From Actinomycetales bacterium (GTDB lineage: Bacteria > Actinomycetota > Actinomycetes > Actinomycetales > Microbacteriaceae), in the NCBI GenBank assembly GCA_015655255.1, contig JAATFJ010000257.1, forward strand, positions 1 through 10,123: DNA of 10,123 bases. The letters run 5' to 3'. Each line of letters starts with the position of its first letter. The first letter of the stretch is position 1. Below, piece after piece: positions 7,215 to 10,123 of this stretch. The translations under genes and the position numbers were made by a program. The notes below the pieces were generated by a model, which ran no database searches, was not told where the DNA came from, and saw nothing but the letters and a program-made list of their open reading frames with translations.

Positions 7215-9362
7215 ATGACCGACTACGAAAAGATCGATTTCTCCCCCCTCCTCGCGCTCGCGGGCGACGAGGTCGTCACCCATTCCGTCGTGCGCGATGT
7301 ACGTCTCGCTTCCGGCAAGGTGCTCGCCCTCGTCACCCTCGACAACGGCCGCGACCACACACGCCCCAACACGCTGGGACCGGCCACTCTCACTGAGCTG
7401 GGCGAGACCCTCGCCGCGCTCAGGACGCGCGCCGCATCCGGCGAGATCGACGCCGTTGGCATCACCGGGAAGCAGTACATCCTCGCGGCGGGAGCCGACC
7501 TGTCCGATATCTCGAAGGTCGGGTCGCGGGACAACGCACGGCTGATCGCACAGCTCGGCCATAAGGTACTCGGCTCGCTCGGCGAGCTGGGCGTGCCTTC
7601 CTTCGCGTTCATCAACGGGCTCGCACTCGGCGGCGGTCTGGAGATCGGGCTGAATTCCGACTACCGCACCGTCGACTCGTCCGCGGCGGCGATCGCTCTG
7701 CCCGAGGTGTTCCTCGGGCTCATCCCCGGCTGGGGCGGGGCGTTCCTGCCGCCGAATCTCATCGGCATCGAGAACGCCCTCGAAGTCGTCATCTCGAATC
7801 CGCTCAAGCAGAACCGCATGCTGCGCCCCCAGCAGGTCTTCGACCTGGGCATCGCCGATGCGATCTTCTCTCCGGCGAACTATCTCGAGGATTCACTTGC
7901 CTGGGCGGATGGCGTCCTCACCGGTGCGGTGAAGGTCGAGCGGAAGAACCACCCGGGCAAAATCGAGCGGCTCACGAAGTGGCCGATCGCGATCAAGGTC
8001 GCCCGCTCCATGCTTGAGTCGAAGATCGGCACGGAGCCGCGGTCCCCGTACAAGGCGCTGGAGCTCCTGGACAAGGCGAAGAGCGGGACGAAGGAGGAGG
8101 GCTTCGCCCGCGAGGACGAGGCTCTTGCCGAGCTCGTCACGGGCGATCAGTTCGCCGCGTCGATGTACGCTTTCGACCTTGTGCAGAAACGCGCGAAGCG
8201 TCCCGTGGGTGCACCGGACAAGAAGCTCGCCCGCCCCGTCACGAAGGTGGGCATCATCGGTGCGGGGCTCATGGCAAGCCAGTTCGCCCTGCTGTTCGTG
8301 CGCAAACTGCAGGTTCCCGTGCTCATCACCGACCTGGATCAGGCGCGCGTCGACAAGGGCGTCGCCTATATCCATGAGGAGATCGGGAAGCTGGAGGCGA
8401 AGGGGCGTCTCGACGCCGATGCGGCCAATAGGCTGCGGGGACTCGTGACGGGTACGACCGATAAGAGCCTCTACGCGGACTGCGACTTCGTCATCGAGGC
8501 GGTGTTCGAGGAGGTCGGCGTTAAACAGCAGGTGTTCGGTGAGATCGAGCAGATCATACCCAAGGATGCGATCCTCGCGACAAACACCTCCTCTCTGTCG
8601 GTGTCCGAGATCGGCGCGAAGCTCGCCCACCCGGAACGGCTCCTCGGCTTCCACTTCTTCAACCCCGTCGCGGTCATGCCGCTCATCGAGATCGTGAAGA
8701 CCGACGCGACGACAGAGCAGGCGCTCGCGACGGCCTTCGTCGTGGCCCGCGGGCTCGGTAAGAACGCCGTGCTCACGGCGGATACACCCGGATTCGTCGT
8801 CAACCGTCTCCTCGCGAAGGTCATGGGTGAAGCGGCGCGCGCGGTCTACGAGGGCACTCCGGTTGCCGATGTGGAGAAGGCGTTCGGGCCGCTGGGGCTC
8901 CCGATGGGACCGTTCCAGCTCATCGACCTGGTCGGCTGGAAGGTGGCCGCGCACGTGCAGGACACGATGGCGGGGGCGTTCCCGGAGCGGTTCTACGCGA
9001 ACGAGAACTTCCATGAGCTCGCCGCCCTCGACCAGGTCGTGGAGAAGGACAAGGGCGGCCAGGTGACCGGCTGGTCCAAAACCGCGGAGAAGATCGCGAA
9101 GAAGGCCGTCGGCTCCTCCCCCGTCCCCGCCGAGGAGATTCTTCGGCGCGTGCAGGATGGCCTCGCCCACGAGATCAAGCTCATGCTCGATGACGACGTG
9201 GTCCCCGAGGTCGAGGACATCGACCTGTGCCTCATCCTCGGCGCGGGCTGGCCGTTCATCGACGGCGGCGCCTCGCCGTATCTCGACCGCGAAGGTGCGT
9301 CCGAACGCGCCTTCGGTGGCACCTTCCACACGCCGCCGATCCGCGGGATCTTGTCGCACTGA
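7215..9362 (+). CDS. fadB: Fatty-acid oxidation complex alpha subunit: enoyl-CoA hydratase / 3-hydroxyacyl-CoA dehydrogenase
   Basis: Bifunctional protein of 715 residues, close to the FadB length. The N-terminal crotonase domain (about 15-235) has the oxyanion-region stretch ILAAGADLSDI (89-99) and both candidate catalytic glutamates, Glu143 in LGGGLEIGL and Glu164 in ALPEVFLGLIPGWGG. The NAD-binding domain starts at VGIIGAGLMASQFA (345-358). The dehydrogenase residues are Ser459 in TNTSSL, His480 in GFHFFNPV, Glu492 in LIEIV and Asn530 in GFVVNRLL. A C-terminal helical domain follows (to about 705). It would hydrate 2-enoyl-CoA and then oxidise L-3-hydroxyacyl-CoA with NAD+, passing product to FadA. 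The ATG at 7215 has GAGGGG 7 nt upstream, overlapping the fadA TGA, so the two genes are translationally coupled. All visible key residues are intact. A strong hairpin follows the stop. Confidence 0.95.
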   Translation: MTDYEKIDFSPLLALAGDEVVTHSVVRDVRLASGKVLALVTLDNGRDHTRPNTLGPATLTELGETLAALRTRAASGEIDAVGITGKQYILAAGADLSDISKVGSRDNARLIAQLGHKVLGSLGELGVPSFAFINGLALGGGLEIGLNSDYRTVDSSAAAIALPEVFLGLIPGWGGAFLPPNLIGIENALEVVISNPLKQNRMLRPQQVFDLGIADAIFSPANYLEDSLAWADGVLTGAVKVERKNHPGKIERLTKWPIAIKVARSMLESKIGTEPRSPYKALELLDKAKSGTKEEGFAREDEALAELVTGDQFAASMYAFDLVQKRAKRPVGAPDKKLARPVTKVGIIGAGLMASQFALLFVRKLQVPVLITDLDQARVDKGVAYIHEEIGKLEAKGRLDADAANRLRGLVTGTTDKSLYADCDFVIEAVFEEVGVKQQVFGEIEQIIPKDAILATNTSSLSVSEIGAKLAHPERLLGFHFFNPVAVMPLIEIVKTDATTEQALATAFVVARGLGKNAVLTADTPGFVVNRLLAKVMGEAARAVYEGTPVADVEKAFGPLGLPMGPFQLIDLVGWKVAAHVQDTMAGAFPERFYANENFHELAALDQVVEKDKGGQVTGWSKTAEKIAKKAVGSSPVPAEEILRRVQDGLAHEIKLMLDDDVVPEVEDIDLCLILGAGWPFIDGGASPYLDREGASERAFGGTFHTPPIRGILSH

Positions 9363-9369
9363 TGCGACA

Positions 9370-9406
9370 GTCGTGGGGTGGGCGCCAAAGCGTACCGCCC
9401 CACGAC
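9370..9406 (+). terminator. Strong hairpin after fadB, probable terminator or attenuator
   Basis: GTCGTGGGGTGG (9370-9381) pairs with CCGCCCCACGAC (9395-9406) over 12 bp with one G-T wobble. Four more inner pairs can form after a bulged A, leaving the loop CAAA. It begins 8 nt after the fadB stop. There is no T-tail, which is common for actinobacterial terminators. A Shine-Dalgarno sequence and ATG follow within 22 nt, so it may also reduce read-through into the membrane-protein gene. Confidence 0.65.
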
Positions 9407-9427
9407 CGTGCGCGGGGAGGTCTCGCC

Positions 9428-9508
9428 ATGAGCGCACCGCATCACGATCACGATGACAGGCGTGAGGAGGCACTCGTCTTCTCGTGGGCAGTGGCCTGGC
9501 GCGGCGGG
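9428..9508 (+). pseudogene. Probable out-of-frame N-terminus of the following membrane protein
   Basis: The ATG at 9428 has an ideal Shine-Dalgarno sequence, GGGGAGG, 7 nt upstream. It opens MSAPHHDHDDRREEALVFSW and then AVAWRGG, a plausible polar start with a His/Asp-rich cluster. From about 9506 this frame becomes an implausible Trp-rich run and stops at 9556. Just there the -1 frame becomes a typical membrane-helix sequence (VVHLASYLAVVVV). Loss of one base in the G-rich stretch near 9502-9509 would explain both facts. It could be a sequencing or assembly error, a true disabling mutation, or a short separate leader peptide. The end coordinate is approximate. Confidence 0.5.
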
Positions 9509-9966
9509 TGGTTCACCTGGCGAGCTATCTGGCCGTGGTCGTCGTGCTCCTGGTAGCCTCGTCCGCGATCGGGGCCTTAAACTTCGCGGTGCTCTTCATC
9601 GCGTACTTCGGCGTCGGTATTCTCGTGAGCAGCTTGGTCGTGAGCCTCGACATGGTGCCTCTCGGGTACGTGATCTCGCTGCTCCTCCGTGTACAGAAAC
9701 GAGTATCTGTCCACGTCCTCGCCCACACGCTCCTGGGGTTCCTCGCCTACACGCTCCGGGGGTTCCTCGTCGCCACCGCCATCACCGTGGTCATCGCCGG
9801 CATCGGCCGCATCTCCTGGAGCGGCCAGGCAACGTACCTCGTGATCTTCTTCACCGCCCCGATCATGCTCGCCGTGCCGCTCGGCTGGTGGTTGGCAGTT
9901 CGTGGCGTGATTCGCCCTGCACGGATCGACGAAGCACGTCAGCGAAAGTCCCTTCCCCGGCTCTGA
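9484..9966 (+). CDS. Small multi-pass membrane protein, function unknown (5' end probably frameshifted)
   Basis: As read here the protein has 160 residues and about four hydrophobic segments: about 12-31, 33-55, 78-105 and 117-138. Between segments two and three lies a basic loop (LLRVQKRVS), and the C-terminus is basic and soluble (RPARIDEARQRK). I do not recognise a family. The GTG at 9484 is the first start after an in-frame stop at 9463, but its nearest Shine-Dalgarno element (GAGGAGG, 9464-9470) is 13 nt away, too far. A far better start exists in another frame at 9428. The intact gene was probably about 180 residues, with a polar His/Asp-rich N-terminus. Residues 82-97 contain a tandem octapeptide duplication (TLLGFLAY, TLRGFLVA). 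It is on the same strand as fadB, separated by a hairpin, and converges on acn. Confidence 0.6.
   Translation: MGSGLARRVVHLASYLAVVVVLLVASSAIGALNFAVLFIAYFGVGILVSSLVVSLDMVPLGYVISLLLRVQKRVSVHVLAHTLLGFLAYTLRGFLVATAITVVIAGIGRISWSGQATYLVIFFTAPIMLAVPLGWWLAVRGVIRPARIDEARQRKSLPRL
9725..9769 (+). repeat. Tandem 24-bp near-perfect duplication inside the membrane-protein gene
   Basis: Bases 9725-9745 and 9749-9769 match at 20 of 21 positions with a period of 24 bp. The copies begin ACACGCTCC and end GGGGTTCCTCG. The frame is kept, giving two eight-residue units within one hydrophobic segment. It looks like recent slippage or duplication. Confidence 0.75.
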
Positions 9967-10001
9967 TCCCCCCGAGGAGCACGTCGACCACCGAGCGGAG
10001 A

Positions 10002-10035
10002 CGTGGGGGCGGAAGCCGCAGCATCCGCCCCCACG
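10002..10035. terminator. Bidirectional hairpin terminator between the membrane-protein gene and acn
   Basis: CGTGGGGGCGGA (10002-10013) and TCCGCCCCCACG (10024-10035) form a perfect 12-bp stem with a 10-nt loop, in which two more GC pairs can form. It sits between two convergent 3' ends (9966 and 10046), as expected of a shared terminator. It lacks T-tails on both strands. Confidence 0.75.
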
Positions 10036-10045
10036 GAGTGACGAC

Positions 10046-10123
10046 TCAGACGAGCGAGCGAAGCACGTACTGCAGGATGCCGCCGTTGCGGTAGTAGTCC
10101 GCCTCACCGGGGGTGTCGATGCG
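10046..10123 (-). CDS. acn: Aconitate hydratase, C-terminal 25 residues; the rest lies outside the window
   Basis: The minus-strand frame enters from the right edge and ends at the TGA 10048-10046. The visible tail contains RIDTPGEADYYRNGGILQYV, which matches the conserved C-terminus of AcnA-type aconitases of actinobacteria. Aconitase interconverts citrate and isocitrate in the TCA cycle using a [4Fe-4S] cluster; the cluster cysteines are upstream and not visible. A strong hairpin follows 11 bp past the stop. The 5' boundary cannot be seen. Confidence 0.93.
   Translation of the reverse strand, partial: RIDTPGEADYYRNGGILQYVLRSLV

Noticed and set aside
7893..9473. A 526-codon minus-strand open frame opposite fadB.
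   Set aside because: No recognisable motif and an Arg/His/Asp-rich composition typical of antisense GC-rich DNA; fadB is intact on the plus strand.
9484..9530. Programmed -1 ribosomal frameshifting in the membrane-protein gene.
   Set aside because: No X XXY YYZ slippery heptamer is present at the junction and no clear downstream pseudoknot is seen; mutation or sequence error explains it more simply.
1..10123. Mobile element, prophage, defence, biosynthetic or CRISPR content.
   Set aside because: No transposase, integrase, terminal repeats, regularly spaced repeats, tRNA or composition change is visible; all genes fit ordinary actinobacterial core functions.

Overview
The window looks like chromosomal core DNA from a high-GC Gram-positive bacterium (Actinomycetota, probably Micrococcales; the family is a guess). 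The reasons are strong GC bias at third codon positions, frequent GTG starts, a DUF3000 gene overlapping an RNase D/HRDC gene, a thiosulfate sulfurtransferase with the [11 protein letters not shown] active-site loop followed by a SufE gene, and a GlnR-type box upstream of an ammonium transporter gene. I see no insertion sequence, CRISPR array, tRNA, rRNA or phage gene.

Layout. The left edge holds the 5' part of an ammonium transporter gene (amt, minus strand). Its leader carries a match to the GlnR consensus. Upstream of it on the same strand lies an AFG1/ZapE-type ATPase gene. A 141-bp divergent gap separates zapE from a plus-strand pair: a two-domain rhodanese (sseA/cysA2 type) and a SufE-family protein. 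A membrane-anchored alpha/beta hydrolase gene (minus) converges on sufE with a 4-bp gap. It diverges from a DUF3000 gene with only 25 bp between start codons. DUF3000 overlaps an RNase D gene by 8 bp.

After 75 bp come a thiolase (fadA) and a trifunctional-type beta-oxidation alpha subunit (fadB), spaced for translational coupling. A strong hairpin follows fadB. Next is a small multi-pass membrane protein gene whose 5' end appears frameshifted. The right edge holds the last 25 codons of aconitase (acn, minus), with a perfect 12-bp inverted repeat between the two convergent 3' ends.

How the genes work together. fadA and fadB would perform hydration, dehydrogenation and thiolysis of fatty acyl-CoA, and the acetyl-CoA produced enters the TCA cycle, where the neighbouring aconitase acts. 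SseA and SufE are candidate partners in sulfane-sulfur transfer, possibly to Fe-S cluster assembly. amt belongs to nitrogen uptake. The rest is housekeeping or unknown. No complete new system is evident. The points most worth checking are the GlnR box, the frameshifted membrane gene with its internal 24-bp duplication, and the compact shared junctions.
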